A stretch of DNA of 64,000 nucleotides from Hyphomicrobiales bacterium (lineage in GTDB: Bacteria; Pseudomonadota; Alphaproteobacteria; Rhizobiales; CAJQND01): positions 1 through 64,000 of the forward strand of contig JANQOW010000133.1 in NCBI GenBank assembly GCA_028285595.1. Direction: 5' to 3'. A program made the translations under genes and the position numbers. This document shows, in pieces, positions 34,385 through 43,348 of this stretch. The notes beneath the pieces were generated by a model that was not told the DNA's origin, searched no databases, and was given only the letters and a program-made list of their open reading frames with translations. Numbering within the stretch: position 1 is the first letter of the stretch; the number at the start of each line of letters is the position of its first letter.

Positions 34385-35197
34385 ATGAGTGAGATCTCCG
34401 CCAACTCCTATCCGCGCTCATGGAAGAAGCCGCCGCTGATTGCCAACCGCCTGCTGCGCTGGTGTCTCTGGTTCGGCGCTGCCATCTATCTTGCACTGGC
34501 TCTTGGGACGATGGAGATCAACTGGGGCCGCGTGGCGGAAGGATTGCCTCGGGGTCAGAAATTCATCGGCGCCTTCTTTCCCCCGGATTTTGTCAGCCGA
34601 TGGGACTCGATTGTAGACGGTATTCTGGAAAGCATCTGGATGACCGTGATTGCAACCGTTGCAGGAATTGCCCTTTCTATACCGGTGGGGTTGGGGGCTG
34701 CGAACAATCTCGCGCCAACACCGGTCTACCTTTTCTGCCGCGCCGTAATTGCTTTGTCGCGCACCTTTCCTGAGGTCATTTTGGCGATCTTTGCCGTGAA
34801 GCTTTTTGGCTTTGGGCCCTTTGCCGGTTTCCTTGCGCTGTCCATTGCCACCGTGGGCTTTTATGCCAAGCTCCTTGCTGAAGACATTGAAGATATGGAT
34901 GCGCGCCAGGCAGAAGCGATCAAAGCCACCGGGGCTGGGTGGTTCCAATGGATCAACTATGCCATTCAACCCCAGGTGATGCCGCGCATGATCGGACTTG
35001 CGGTCTATCGCCTGGACATCAATTTCCGCGAATCGGCAGTGGTTGGGATCGTTGGTGGAGGCGGCATTGGAGCCACCCTGCTTACGGCATTCGATCGCTA
35101 TGAGTTCGATTCCGCCGCCGCCATTCTGGTCATCATCATCGTAATCGTGATGGTGCTCGAATACAGCTCCGGATATCTCAGGAAGTGGGTGCAGTAA
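34385..35197 (+). CDS. phnE: Phosphonate-type ABC transporter permease (first)
   Basis: A 270-residue inner-membrane permease with about six hydrophobic segments. The cytoplasmic EAA loop that docks on PhnC reads EAIKATGAGWFQWINYAI (about 178-195), and the C-terminal NFRESAVVGIVGGGGIG (about 216-232) is typical of PhnE. It forms a heterodimer with the next gene product. It overlaps that gene by 13 bp. Confidence 0.9.
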   Translation: MSEISANSYPRSWKKPPLIANRLLRWCLWFGAAIYLALALGTMEINWGRVAEGLPRGQKFIGAFFPPDFVSRWDSIVDGILESIWMTVIATVAGIALSIPVGLGAANNLAPTPVYLFCRAVIALSRTFPEVILAIFAVKLFGFGPFAGFLALSIATVGFYAKLLAEDIEDMDARQAEAIKATGAGWFQWINYAIQPQVMPRMIGLAVYRLDINFRESAVVGIVGGGGIGATLLTAFDRYEFDSAAAILVIIIVIVMVLEYSSGYLRKWVQ

Positions 35198-36009
35198 TGC
35201 CGGTGCTCGACACAAACGAAGGCCCCGTCTGGCGCCGCCGCACCACCGCCGCACAATGGGCAATTTGGGGCGGTTGGTTTGTTGGCGTTGCTATTGTCGT
35301 TTACTGCTGGAAGTTGGTTTCAGACAAGACCGTCTGGTTCTTTGTCACGGATGCCGGCCGGCAGGCTGCGGACATGGCTTCACGCATGGTGCCGCCGAAA
35401 TGGAGCTACATGGAGACGCTATGGCGACCGGTTTGGGACACCATCAATATCGCCACACTCGGTACCTTGTTGGCGATCGCCATGGCTTTCCCCATCGCCT
35501 TCCTGGCGGCGCGCAACACCACGCCGAACGCGGGTGTGCGCGCCATCGCGCTCCTGGTGATCGTATCGTCCCGCTCCATTAACTCCCTCATCTGGGCGCT
35601 TATGCTGGTTGCAATCATCGGTCCGGGCGTGTTCGCCGGGGTTCTGGCCATTGGCTTCCGGTCCATCGGGTTTTGCGCGAAGTTGCTCTATGAAGCGATT
35701 GAGGAGATTGACGCGGGACAAGTGGAAGCCATAGAAGCGACCGGTGCCAGTGGCGGACAAAAACTGGTCTATGGGGTAATCCCGCAAATCCTGCCGACGT
35801 TTGCGGGTATCTCGGTGTTCCGCTGGGACATAAATATTCGGGAATCAACGGTTCTCGGACTTGTTGGTGCCGGCGGCATTGGATTGCAGCTCGATGCGTC
35901 CATTTCGACACTCGCTTGGACGCAGGTTTCTCTCATCCTGATCGTTATTCTGGCAACCGTGATCGTGAGTGAATGGGTCTCCGCCCGCGTACGTCATGCC
36001 ATTATATGA
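35185..36009 (+). CDS. phnE: Phosphonate-type ABC transporter permease (second)
   Basis: A 274-residue second PhnE protein with six hydrophobic segments. The EAA loop is EAIEATGASGGQKLVYGVI (about 182-200), and NIRESTVLGLVGAGGIG follows at about 218-234. Two PhnE genes in tandem are usual for this importer class. It ends the phnDCEE operon, with no C-P lyase or phosphonatase genes behind it. Confidence 0.9.
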   Translation: MGAVMPVLDTNEGPVWRRRTTAAQWAIWGGWFVGVAIVVYCWKLVSDKTVWFFVTDAGRQAADMASRMVPPKWSYMETLWRPVWDTINIATLGTLLAIAMAFPIAFLAARNTTPNAGVRAIALLVIVSSRSINSLIWALMLVAIIGPGVFAGVLAIGFRSIGFCAKLLYEAIEEIDAGQVEAIEATGASGGQKLVYGVIPQILPTFAGISVFRWDINIRESTVLGLVGAGGIGLQLDASISTLAWTQVSLILIVILATVIVSEWVSARVRHAII

Positions 36010-36082
36010 CCAACTGCAGCTTTTGTTTTTCGAAGTCCATTGACGTCGCGGCGGTGTGGATCGGCATGATGCAAGAAAGTTT

Positions 36083-36148
36083 GCCCGGCCAGCCCCCTCA
36101 GCTAGCCGGGCCAAGCCACTTTTGATCCCCCTATGGATGAAGTGGCTT
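36083..36148 (+). terminator. Tandem hairpins after the phn operon
   Basis: Two hairpins follow the second phnE: GCCCGGC...GCCGGGC (arms 36083-36089 and 36105-36111) and AAGCCACTT...AAGTGGCTT (36113-36121 and 36140-36148). The second is a perfect nine-base repeat. They lie between convergent genes and probably end transcription from one or both sides. Confidence 0.5.
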
Positions 36149-36159
36149 GTGTGTCCTAA

Positions 36160-36390
36160 CTAGCTGCTGGTTTCGGCCGCCAGGCGCCGTGCTTCTATCT
36201 CAGCCATGTTGAGCAGGTACGCTAAGAACTCATGGTGTTTCGCCCGGGCATAGATCCGGCACGTGCGAACCTGTTCGTTCAGCTCGCGCATCGCATCGTC
36301 TGCGCTGAGTTTGAATATCGCCGCGGTCGTTATGACTTCAGTTTCGCTAGCAAACTTAAGCTTGTGCATTGGTGCTGCCATAGTGGTCAT
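36160..36390 (-). CDS. Small hypothetical protein
   Basis: A 76-residue predicted helical protein, rich in Ala and Glu, with no membrane segment. It begins MTTMAAPMHKLK and has the amphipathic run DAMRELNEQVRTCRIYA in the middle. CAGG lies just before the ATG, a modest ribosome site. No family is recognised. It lies convergent with the phn operon and upstream of nothing obvious, so its role is open. Confidence 0.45.
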   Translation of the reverse strand: MTTMAAPMHKLKFASETEVITTAAIFKLSADDAMRELNEQVRTCRIYARAKHHEFLAYLLNMAEIEARRLAAETSS

Positions 36391-36542
36391 TACCTGCGTG
36401 CGCCGCATTCGTCCGATCGAATGGTGCGCATGGTGGTTTCACAGTGGTTGAAAGTTGACGGCCTTATAACCTCACGTTGGGGCACTTCGCATTCACAATT
36501 GGTGGCAGAAGAGTGCCTGTGTGGCGCCACTTGGTAAGCACG

Positions 36543-37568
36543 CTAGCTGCGCAGGAGATTGGGGGCTTTGCCATGCCAGCGTATGGCCGCTCGTGTGTAT
36601 GCGCTGGGGGCTGCGTATCCAAGCTTGCGGCTGATTTCAGACAGGGGGAGGTCGGTTTCCTTAAGGAAGCGCAGGGAAAGCTCTGTGCGTGTCTCCGTCA
36701 GAAGATCATGAAAGTTCTTGCCGGCCTTAGCCAGCCGGCGCTGAAGGGTCCGTTCACTTACTGCGAGCCGACCTGCGACCGCGGCAATCGATGTATCCCC
36801 GTTCTCCAGACTGCCCACCAGATCTTCCTTCACGCGCAGGACAATGCCTTTCTTTGTTTTCCGGTCATTCAGGATCTCGGCGCACTGTTTCGCCATCAGT
36901 TCAAACAAGACGGGATCGGCTGAAGGATTAGCCAGCTCAAGCAGCGAGGCCGGTAGAACCACCTGATTGCTATCGGCACCGAACCGAATGCGGGAGGAAA
37001 AGATGTTTTTGTGTAGGGACTTGTCTTGCGGTGGGTGTCTTTGGAGTTGTGTCTGAACCGGACGGAGCGGTTCACCCGCTGCACGCTCCAGTTCGCGCAT
37101 GATGAGGGACGCCGCATAGTCGTTGAACTGGTCGGTTTTGATGATCAAAGGCGATACGGCCCATTGGATGACGATCTGATCGCCATCGGTGATTAAGTTC
37201 AGCGCATCGAGGTCTACGTTTATGCCCACATATCTGACAAGGAATCTCAGGGCGTCCCGAAACGACGGGGCGTTGGTGAGACCGTAGCCAAACGGACCTG
37301 TCCCCCCAATCTTGTAATGCTGTCCATATTTCAGACCAAAGCAATCATCGCGCGTAACCGTCGCCAACAGATCCAGCAACCTGCAAAACCGATCCAAGCT
37401 AATTCGCAAAGGGAGCTGATCGAACTCCCCTGAGTTTAATCCAAGAGAACTGGCAAGTGGATCCAATGCCACGTTGTAGCCGCCGAGGAATTCCTGCAGG
37501 TGGCGGCCGTTCGTTGCCGCCACGCTGATCTGATCGAGCAACTCGTATGATTTTGCTGCCGGAGCCAT
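36543..37568 (-). CDS. AraC-family regulator with arabinose-binding-type N-terminal domain
   Basis: A 341-residue regulator of the OruR type. Residues about 25-205 form the N-terminal sensor domain, and the C-terminal DNA-binding part includes SIAAVAGRLAVSERTLQRRL (about 260-279) and LSEISRKLGYAAPSAYTRA (about 307-325). It is divergent from the PAS-like gene across about 100 bp. Neither gene hints at an effector. Confidence 0.9.
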   Translation of the reverse strand: MAPAAKSYELLDQISVAATNGRHLQEFLGGYNVALDPLASSLGLNSGEFDQLPLRISLDRFCRLLDLLATVTRDDCFGLKYGQHYKIGGTGPFGYGLTNAPSFRDALRFLVRYVGINVDLDALNLITDGDQIVIQWAVSPLIIKTDQFNDYAASLIMRELERAAGEPLRPVQTQLQRHPPQDKSLHKNIFSSRIRFGADSNQVVLPASLLELANPSADPVLFELMAKQCAEILNDRKTKKGIVLRVKEDLVGSLENGDTSIAAVAGRLAVSERTLQRRLAKAGKNFHDLLTETRTELSLRFLKETDLPLSEISRKLGYAAPSAYTRAAIRWHGKAPNLLRS

Positions 37569-37668
37569 TGGCGCCGAATGATAAGCATTTGTCAGCGCGT
37601 GTTAACAGAAATCCGCCTCGCCGGTTTGCGGTTCCTCTAGACAGTCTTGACAGGATTGGGAGGTAACT

Positions 37669-38118
37669 TTGTCAAACACAATCCCGGCAAGTGCGCCAAA
37701 AAGATTGATTGAGCTCTACGAGCAATGGAACGCAGTGGCCGAAACACGACTGCCGCGGAGAGAAGATTTGCCGTTCGATGCCTTGGTTGGGGCGCACCCG
37801 GGCTTAGGAGAATTGGTTCCAACGAGCGACAGGGGCGAACAAGATTTTCTGGTGGTGCAGATTGGGCCAGAGCATGAAGCGCGCACCCGCAGGGACATTA
37901 CTGGCATGTTGGCGGGCAAAGTCTCGCCCCCCTCAATCTCACCCTGGGTCTTAAAGGTCTACAATGAGACCCTGGCGGCCGGTGAGCCCAGATATTTGGA
38001 GATGCTGAGTTGCGTCTATGGCTTGGAACCCCTGGATTGTTCCAGGTTGATCGTTCCCCTCTTCGATGAAGACGGCACGCCGAGCCGGCTTCTCGACAGT
38101 TGGGTTTGGTTCGATTGA
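37669..38118 (+). CDS. PAS-like domain protein
   Basis: A 149-residue soluble protein starting at TTG with an excellent GGGAGGT site. The pattern LPRREDLPFDAL early, a central DFLVVQIGPEHEARTRRDITG, and LIVPLFDEDGTPSRLL at the end fit the short PAS_5-type proteins common in Alphaproteobacteria. Role unknown, possibly a ligand sensor. It lies alone, divergent from the AraC gene. Confidence 0.65.
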   Translation: MSNTIPASAPKRLIELYEQWNAVAETRLPRREDLPFDALVGAHPGLGELVPTSDRGEQDFLVVQIGPEHEARTRRDITGMLAGKVSPPSISPWVLKVYNETLAAGEPRYLEMLSCVYGLEPLDCSRLIVPLFDEDGTPSRLLDSWVWFD

Positions 38119-38198
38119 GCGTCGCCTCATCGCGCCGGAAGGTTCTTGACGTCTGGTCTGCCAGGTATCCCACGCGGCTTTTCAAACAAGACGAACGA

Positions 38199-39953
38199 CT
38201 AAAGACGCGCCAGGTTCCGTCCAGCAGGGCGAAAGTTTGAGCGCCTATCTATCAATCCGTAGCGTGGATGGTAGCCACGGTCCACGTCGCTGAGAACGTC
38301 CAGTTGAAGAGACACAAGAGGCGTGCTCGTGACCGATTGCAATGCAAGTTGGATGCGCTCGTCGATGGCCTCATCGTCAAAGTTCGACACGGCCGGGTTT
38401 GAAGTTGCCAGTCGAATGACCGCTTGCGTTCGGTAACGGGTTTCGTCAGACCATTCATTCATCTCTGTTAAACGGGCGGCGAGGTTATCTTCCAGATTGA
38501 TCTGGAAGCTTATTTCCTTCACCACCCCGTTCTGGTCGGCGGCCTTTAAGGATGCGAGTAGATCTTCGCGCTCGGTCCATTTGAAGCCCGGGCTCACACT
38601 ATGAGCGAACTTTGATCCGCTCTTTGCCTCGTGCGCGGAAGAATGAAACTTGCCGATATGCACATCTGGCCCATCCTCAGAGTCAAACTGAGCAAGCTCA
38701 TCTGCGAGATCGGAGAGGTCGCTGGTTCCAGAGACAAACTCCACGGCATCGATAAAGCCCGAACTGTTCTTACACTCACGCCACAGTTCATAGGATGGCA
38801 CGCCTGGATGAAACAGGCAGAATCGAATGCCTGTGGCCGCCCAGTCCCTAATCCGGGGGCCGTATTCCGGGTCCACCAGATCACTCAGCGGCGTGCGAAC
38901 GCGTTCAATACCCATTTGCCATAGACGCAGTAAAGGGTAGTCGTCTCGTGCACGTTTACGGCCAAATTCCTCCATGGGTCCGTTGTAAGGCAGGTCCACA
39001 GCGCGCGCCCAAGCGTGGCGCAGGTGGGCCGTGATCGTGGTGGGCGAAGGACGTACGGCAACCGGCTCGTCAATCGCAAGACCCTCGCCGGCGTCCAGAG
39101 TGCGGCCTTCCGTGGGAATAACGCGCAGCCGATGCCCTTCGTCATAAACGTCCACCAAAGCGTAACTGAATTTGCCGGTGTCGTTACGTCCGAATTCTGG
39201 CGCCGGCTCCACCGCATAGAGCTCGCTGTAATCCTGCCGGATAAAGCTGGTGGGTGGCAGGCAGTAAAACTTCACACCGCCGGCACGATTGTAGAAAAAC
39301 TGGTGAACATGCCCGCAGAAGACGGCCTCAACCTGATGCTTCTCAAGCAGGTCCAATAGCCAAGTGCGGCTGGAGGCCTCGTAGTTGTCGTAATGCAGTG
39401 GCTCATCTGTGCTGGTGATAAATGGAGGATAGTGAGAGAAGAGGAACAGGCGCTTGTCCTCATGTTCGGCAAGCTCCCGCTCTAGCCATTTTCGTTGCTT
39501 CTTCTCTAAAGCGTTCCCTGTCCCGGCCAGGGAAGAATTGATGATGATGAAGTGTATACCGGCGTGCTCGAAGCTCGAGCAGTCCTGACCGAAAAAGCGT
39601 TTATAGAGCCCTGCAGTTTCTTCGGTGACCGGTCCGGCGGGAGAGCCGGCCATTGGTTTGTCGCCAATGTCATGATTGCCGGGGACGTAGTGGACGTTGT
39701 CACCAAGTGGCTCAAAAATGCTCAAAGCTTCTTCTGCGGCCTCGGCATAGGTCGGCAGATGCGGCAAGGGGTGGACCATATCGCCAAGATGAACGGTGAA
39801 GTCCGGTCTATGGCCAGCGATTGAAGCCACGGCAAACCGCGCCCGGCCGTTGGCCAGATCGTTCACAGGAAAGGGGGACGATTCATCCCCACTGGGAGGG
39901 CGGATGTGCGTGTCCGTGATGATGGCGAAAGTAACGATGGGATCACTGCTCAT
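38199..39953 (-). CDS. Metallophosphoesterase with a C-terminal domain of unknown function
   Basis: A 584-residue protein. Residues about 5-290 are a calcineurin-like phosphoesterase: DTHIRPP (about 14-20), GDMVHP (about 57-62), GNHD (about 97-100), and FCGHVHQFF late in the domain give the two-metal ligands. Residues about 310-570 form a second part with no motif I recognise. It starts 1 bp after the tctA stop on the same strand, so it is the last gene of the tctB-tctA unit and probably processes a phosphate ester or diester linked to the imported acid. Confidence 0.85.
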   Translation of the reverse strand: MSSDPIVTFAIITDTHIRPPSGDESSPFPVNDLANGRARFAVASIAGHRPDFTVHLGDMVHPLPHLPTYAEAAEEALSIFEPLGDNVHYVPGNHDIGDKPMAGSPAGPVTEETAGLYKRFFGQDCSSFEHAGIHFIIINSSLAGTGNALEKKQRKWLERELAEHEDKRLFLFSHYPPFITSTDEPLHYDNYEASSRTWLLDLLEKHQVEAVFCGHVHQFFYNRAGGVKFYCLPPTSFIRQDYSELYAVEPAPEFGRNDTGKFSYALVDVYDEGHRLRVIPTEGRTLDAGEGLAIDEPVAVRPSPTTITAHLRHAWARAVDLPYNGPMEEFGRKRARDDYPLLRLWQMGIERVRTPLSDLVDPEYGPRIRDWAATGIRFCLFHPGVPSYELWRECKNSSGFIDAVEFVSGTSDLSDLADELAQFDSEDGPDVHIGKFHSSAHEAKSGSKFAHSVSPGFKWTEREDLLASLKAADQNGVVKEISFQINLEDNLAARLTEMNEWSDETRYRTQAVIRLATSNPAVSNFDDEAIDERIQLALQSVTSTPLVSLQLDVLSDVDRGYHPRYGLIDRRSNFRPAGRNLARL

Positions 39954-39954
39954 T

Positions 39955-41445
39955 TCATCCGTCCGCTAATACGTTCCTCTTACCTTTGATCCGCTGATAG
40001 GTCATGGCGCCGACGGTGAGTGCGGTGAGAGCCCAGAAGAACCAGGTGATGTAGCTGCGCACAAAGATCGTGAAGTCACCCTTACCCAGAAGCAACGCTT
40101 GGCGGAAATTGTCCTCCAATAGGGGTCCGAGGATGAAGGCGATCAGGAACGGGGCCGCTGGAATACCCAACAGCCTCATCCCATAGCCGAAGATGCCCAT
40201 AATGAACATCACCAGCACATCGAAGATTGTATTGTTGATGGCATAGGCGCCAAACACACACAGAACCAACACCACCGGAAACAGAATTCGATGAGGGACA
40301 TCGGCAATCTTGGCGATGGCCCGGATCGAGAGCTTACCGACCACAAAGAGGTAGGCAGAGCTGAGCATGATGCCCATGAAGAGTGCGTAGATCAGATTGA
40401 TATTGTCCTGGAACAGAAGAGGGCCCGGACGAAGTCCGTGGATCATAAATGCGCCAAGGATGATTGCGGTGATGATATCGCCAGGCACGCCTAGCGCGAG
40501 CAGAGGGATGAGCGTTGCGCCGGCAACGCCGTTGTTTCCGGCTTCCGCAGCGGCGACACCCTCCAATTCACCTTTGCCAAAGTTCTCGCCCTTTGGCGAA
40601 GTGCGCTTCGCCTCGCTGTAGGACAGGAACGCAGCCGGAGCGCCGCCGATCCCGGGGATGGCCCCTAGACTGACGCCAATCAGGCTACCTCGGATGATGC
40701 TCTTTAGGTTCTTGGTATAGTCGGAGAAAGAGGCAGACAGTCCGGCCAAGGCCGAGATCTCATGACCTTTGGCCTTGGTGGCGTAGAAGTTGAAAACTTC
40801 CGGCAATGCGAACAGCCCGATGAGCACTGGTATGAAATTGAGCCCGCTCATGAGCTGGTACTCGCCAAAAATAAAACGGTTGGAGCCGTAGACCAAATCC
40901 AGTCCAATGGTGGCGAGCACCAGTCCTAGGCAGGCCGACCCCAATCCCTTCAAGAGGTCATCGCCCGACACACCTGCAATGATCGTGAGCGAGAATACGA
41001 TCAGAGTGAAAAACTCAGGCGGTCCGAATTTCAAGGCGAAGCTTGCCAGCATCCCTGCTAAGAATATGAGAGACAGGTTGGAGATGAAATCGGCCGTACA
41101 TGACGCATAGAGTGCCATGTCGAGCGCGCGCCGAGCCTCGCCCTTCTTGGCCAATGGGTAACCATCCAGCCCTGTACACGAGGCGGCAGGCGTGCCCGGC
41201 GCGTTGATGAGGATTGCGGTGATGGAGCCGCCATACAGCCCGCCCTTGTATACCCCCAACAGCAACAGGATGCCTGTCACGGGCTGCATCGTGAAAGTGA
41301 ACGGCAGGGCGAGTGCCACGCCCATTGGTGTTGTCATTCCGGGAATGGCCCCAATGACGACGCCGAAGACCACGCCGATGAACAGTGCAATTGCATTTTC
41401 GAACGTGGCGAAAAGGGTGAAGGCACTGATGATGGTTTCGAACAT
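39955..41445 (-). CDS. tctA: Tripartite tricarboxylate transporter large permease (TctA family)
   Basis: A 496-residue membrane protein with about ten to twelve hydrophobic segments. Family marks are GAIPGMTTPMGVALALPFT (about 32-50), GGSITAILINAPGTPA (about 74-89) and the second copy ALGVPGDIITAIILGAFM. It is the permease of a TTT system that uses a periplasmic TctC receptor. GAGGGG precedes the ATG. It lies after tctB and directly before the metallophosphoesterase. Confidence 0.93.
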   Translation of the reverse strand: MFETIISAFTLFATFENAIALFIGVVFGVVIGAIPGMTTPMGVALALPFTFTMQPVTGILLLLGVYKGGLYGGSITAILINAPGTPAASCTGLDGYPLAKKGEARRALDMALYASCTADFISNLSLIFLAGMLASFALKFGPPEFFTLIVFSLTIIAGVSGDDLLKGLGSACLGLVLATIGLDLVYGSNRFIFGEYQLMSGLNFIPVLIGLFALPEVFNFYATKAKGHEISALAGLSASFSDYTKNLKSIIRGSLIGVSLGAIPGIGGAPAAFLSYSEAKRTSPKGENFGKGELEGVAAAEAGNNGVAGATLIPLLALGVPGDIITAIILGAFMIHGLRPGPLLFQDNINLIYALFMGIMLSSAYLFVVGKLSIRAIAKIADVPHRILFPVVLVLCVFGAYAINNTIFDVLVMFIMGIFGYGMRLLGIPAAPFLIAFILGPLLEDNFRQALLLGKGDFTIFVRSYITWFFWALTALTVGAMTYQRIKGKRNVLADG

Positions 41446-41455
41446 TTGCCGCCCC

Positions 41456-41959
41456 TCACAAGAGTATGGGTTCAAGAACGCCGGCGGGAATTGGGATGCT
41501 TGCGGCCTTGGTGAAGAACAGATAGAGCAGCATGGGTACGCCGATGGAGATGAGTGCTACGTGGATTGGTCGACGCTCACCGGCAAACAGCAGCAAAAGA
41601 GCGAGCGCAAGGGTGCCCGCCAACACAAAACCTAAGGGCTCCAGCACGTAGTAGAGAACGAATGTGCCGCCGATAACAACGCCAACACGCCAGAGGAGAA
41701 GGCCTTTAAAGGGTGAGGTTTGTGCCTCTGGATCCACCGCTCCGCCGCGCTTGTTCATCCAGAAGCGCACGAGCATGCCGGTGCCCAGTGCTGCGAGCAC
41801 CAAGCAGATGATCCGGGGCCAATAGGACGGTGCCAAGACGGCAAACTCAACATTTCCCGGCTCGTCGATGCCCACGGGGATAAGAACGAGCACAAGGAAC
41901 AGGCCGAGAGCTAGATAGACTGCGCCGGTGATCGTGTTTGGATTTATCCATTCCCGCAT
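41456..41959 (-). CDS. tctB: Tripartite tricarboxylate transporter small permease (TctB family)
   Basis: A 167-residue membrane protein with four hydrophobic segments, the standard TctB topology. The start at MREWINP has AGGGAGGT six bases upstream. It pairs with TctA. It is transcribed after the ROK regulator gene with 19 bp between them, so regulator and permease genes form one unit. Confidence 0.88.
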   Translation of the reverse strand: MREWINPNTITGAVYLALGLFLVLVLIPVGIDEPGNVEFAVLAPSYWPRIICLVLAALGTGMLVRFWMNKRGGAVDPEAQTSPFKGLLLWRVGVVIGGTFVLYYVLEPLGFVLAGTLALALLLLFAGERRPIHVALISIGVPMLLYLFFTKAASIPIPAGVLEPILL

Positions 41960-41978
41960 GAGCACCTCCCTTTGCTCA

Positions 41979-43178
41979 TCAAGCCGCCATCAGCTTCTCG
42001 ATGTTCAGTGCGTGAGAAAAAACAAATGCATCGAGCGCGACCCACACCGCCGAAAGATCGGTCGTAATGCTGCTCACCCTCACAGGCCACTCAGCTTCGC
42101 CAGGACGCATGATTGCCAAGGTCTCGTGCACGCCAGCCAGGAAGGCGGGGTGACGAGAGGTTTCGCCGGCGAGCAAGATGAGCTCTGGTTCCAGCAGTGC
42201 AAACAAGCAGTCAACGGCCCGACCCATCTGGCTTCCGGCGGCTCGAAACGCCTCTTCCACTTCCGGGTGACCGGCTCCCGCGTAGCGTGCCAAGCTGCGC
42301 AACCGGGCTCCGGGCTCGTCATCGGCGCTGCTTTCGGCCAAAGTCACGTGCTCCAGCTTGCGCAGGATGGATATGCCTGACGCTGTGGCGTTCAAACAGC
42401 CTCGGCGACCACAAGAGCACAACGTGTCATCGCCCCCGACAACCATATGTGCAATCTGGCCGACCGCATTTTCTGGTCCTGTGAGCACCCGGCCATCTGC
42501 CACAATGCATCCACCAAGCCACAGGCCATTGTTGATCAAAACAATGTTGTCGAGGCCCCGGGCCGCCCCTCTCCACATCTCCGCGGTGAGCAGGGCTACG
42601 GGCCGGCGCTCAACGCGAACAGGAATGTCGAGAGCCGCGGCGAACGCTTTACCCAGCTCGACGCGTTCCCATCCCAAGGGCTCTGACGTAGCCAAAAAGC
42701 CGGTTTCCGGATCAACCACGCCAGCCACAGATACCCCGCACCCGACAAGCCGCGAACGCTCTATTGCGCATGCTTTAAGAAGGGCATTGGCGGCGTCACA
42801 GATTTGCCCGATCACCTCATCTGGATCGCTTAGGCGCAAATTCTCCAGCAAGCTTTGGCCGATGATCTTGCCGCGGCTGTTGCTGATCGACACTGATTTG
42901 ACGTTGGCCGTGAGGGCGATCGCGAGAACGTAGGCGCCGTGATCCTCCAGCTCCAAGCATATATTGCGCCGGCCCACTTGCCCCTTGGTTTGAATGCTCT
43001 CGCCTTCGCGCACGAGGCCGGCGTCAATCAGTTCGCGTGTGATGCGGGAGACAGCAGCACCGGTGAGGCCGGTTTGACGTGCGATCTGGGTGCGGGAAAT
43101 GGAGGTTTCAGAGGCGATCGCACGGATCACCGCGTCTCGGTTGCGCCGCCTGAGTTCCGTTGCCGACCCGCCTTGCAT
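41979..43178 (-). CDS. ROK-family transcriptional regulator
   Basis: A 399-residue repressor. The N-terminal winged helix is SRTQIARQTGLTGAAVSRI (about 28-46); the ROK kinase-fold follows with a zinc motif CSCGRRGC (about 252-259) whose usual next Glu is replaced by Asn (CLNA). It is divergent from tctC, and a perfect palindrome lies between them. It probably controls the TTT transporter in both directions and senses a sugar-like or organic-acid effector. Confidence 0.9.
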   Translation of the reverse strand: MQGGSATELRRRNRDAVIRAIASETSISRTQIARQTGLTGAAVSRITRELIDAGLVREGESIQTKGQVGRRNICLELEDHGAYVLAIALTANVKSVSISNSRGKIIGQSLLENLRLSDPDEVIGQICDAANALLKACAIERSRLVGCGVSVAGVVDPETGFLATSEPLGWERVELGKAFAAALDIPVRVERRPVALLTAEMWRGAARGLDNIVLINNGLWLGGCIVADGRVLTGPENAVGQIAHMVVGGDDTLCSCGRRGCLNATASGISILRKLEHVTLAESSADDEPGARLRSLARYAGAGHPEVEEAFRAAGSQMGRAVDCLFALLEPELILLAGETSRHPAFLAGVHETLAIMRPGEAEWPVRVSSITTDLSAVWVALDAFVFSHALNIEKLMAA

Positions 43179-43194
43179 GTGCAGTTCCTGAATG

Positions 43195-43206
43195 ACAATT
43201 AATTGT
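43195..43206. promoter_or_regulatory. Candidate ROK operator
   Basis: ACAATTAATTGT is a perfect 12-base palindrome 16 bases before the ROK start and in front of tctC. Another TAATTA lies ten bases on. AT-rich palindromes of this sort are bound by several ROK repressors. Confidence 0.5.
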
Positions 43207-43348
43207 TTACTGTAATTAACTATTGAACATTGACCATGTTTATGTCAAGTTTGAATTCATCGATTTGGCCAAAACGTCGGCCTCGTTGACCGGAAGCGGG
43301 CGAGCGCAGGCCAAATGGTGCGATAAATCTCGGGAGGAGAACGTTGAA

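Noticed and set aside
34418-35263. Minus-strand frame of 281 codons
   Set aside because: It is the shadow of the well-supported phnE gene.
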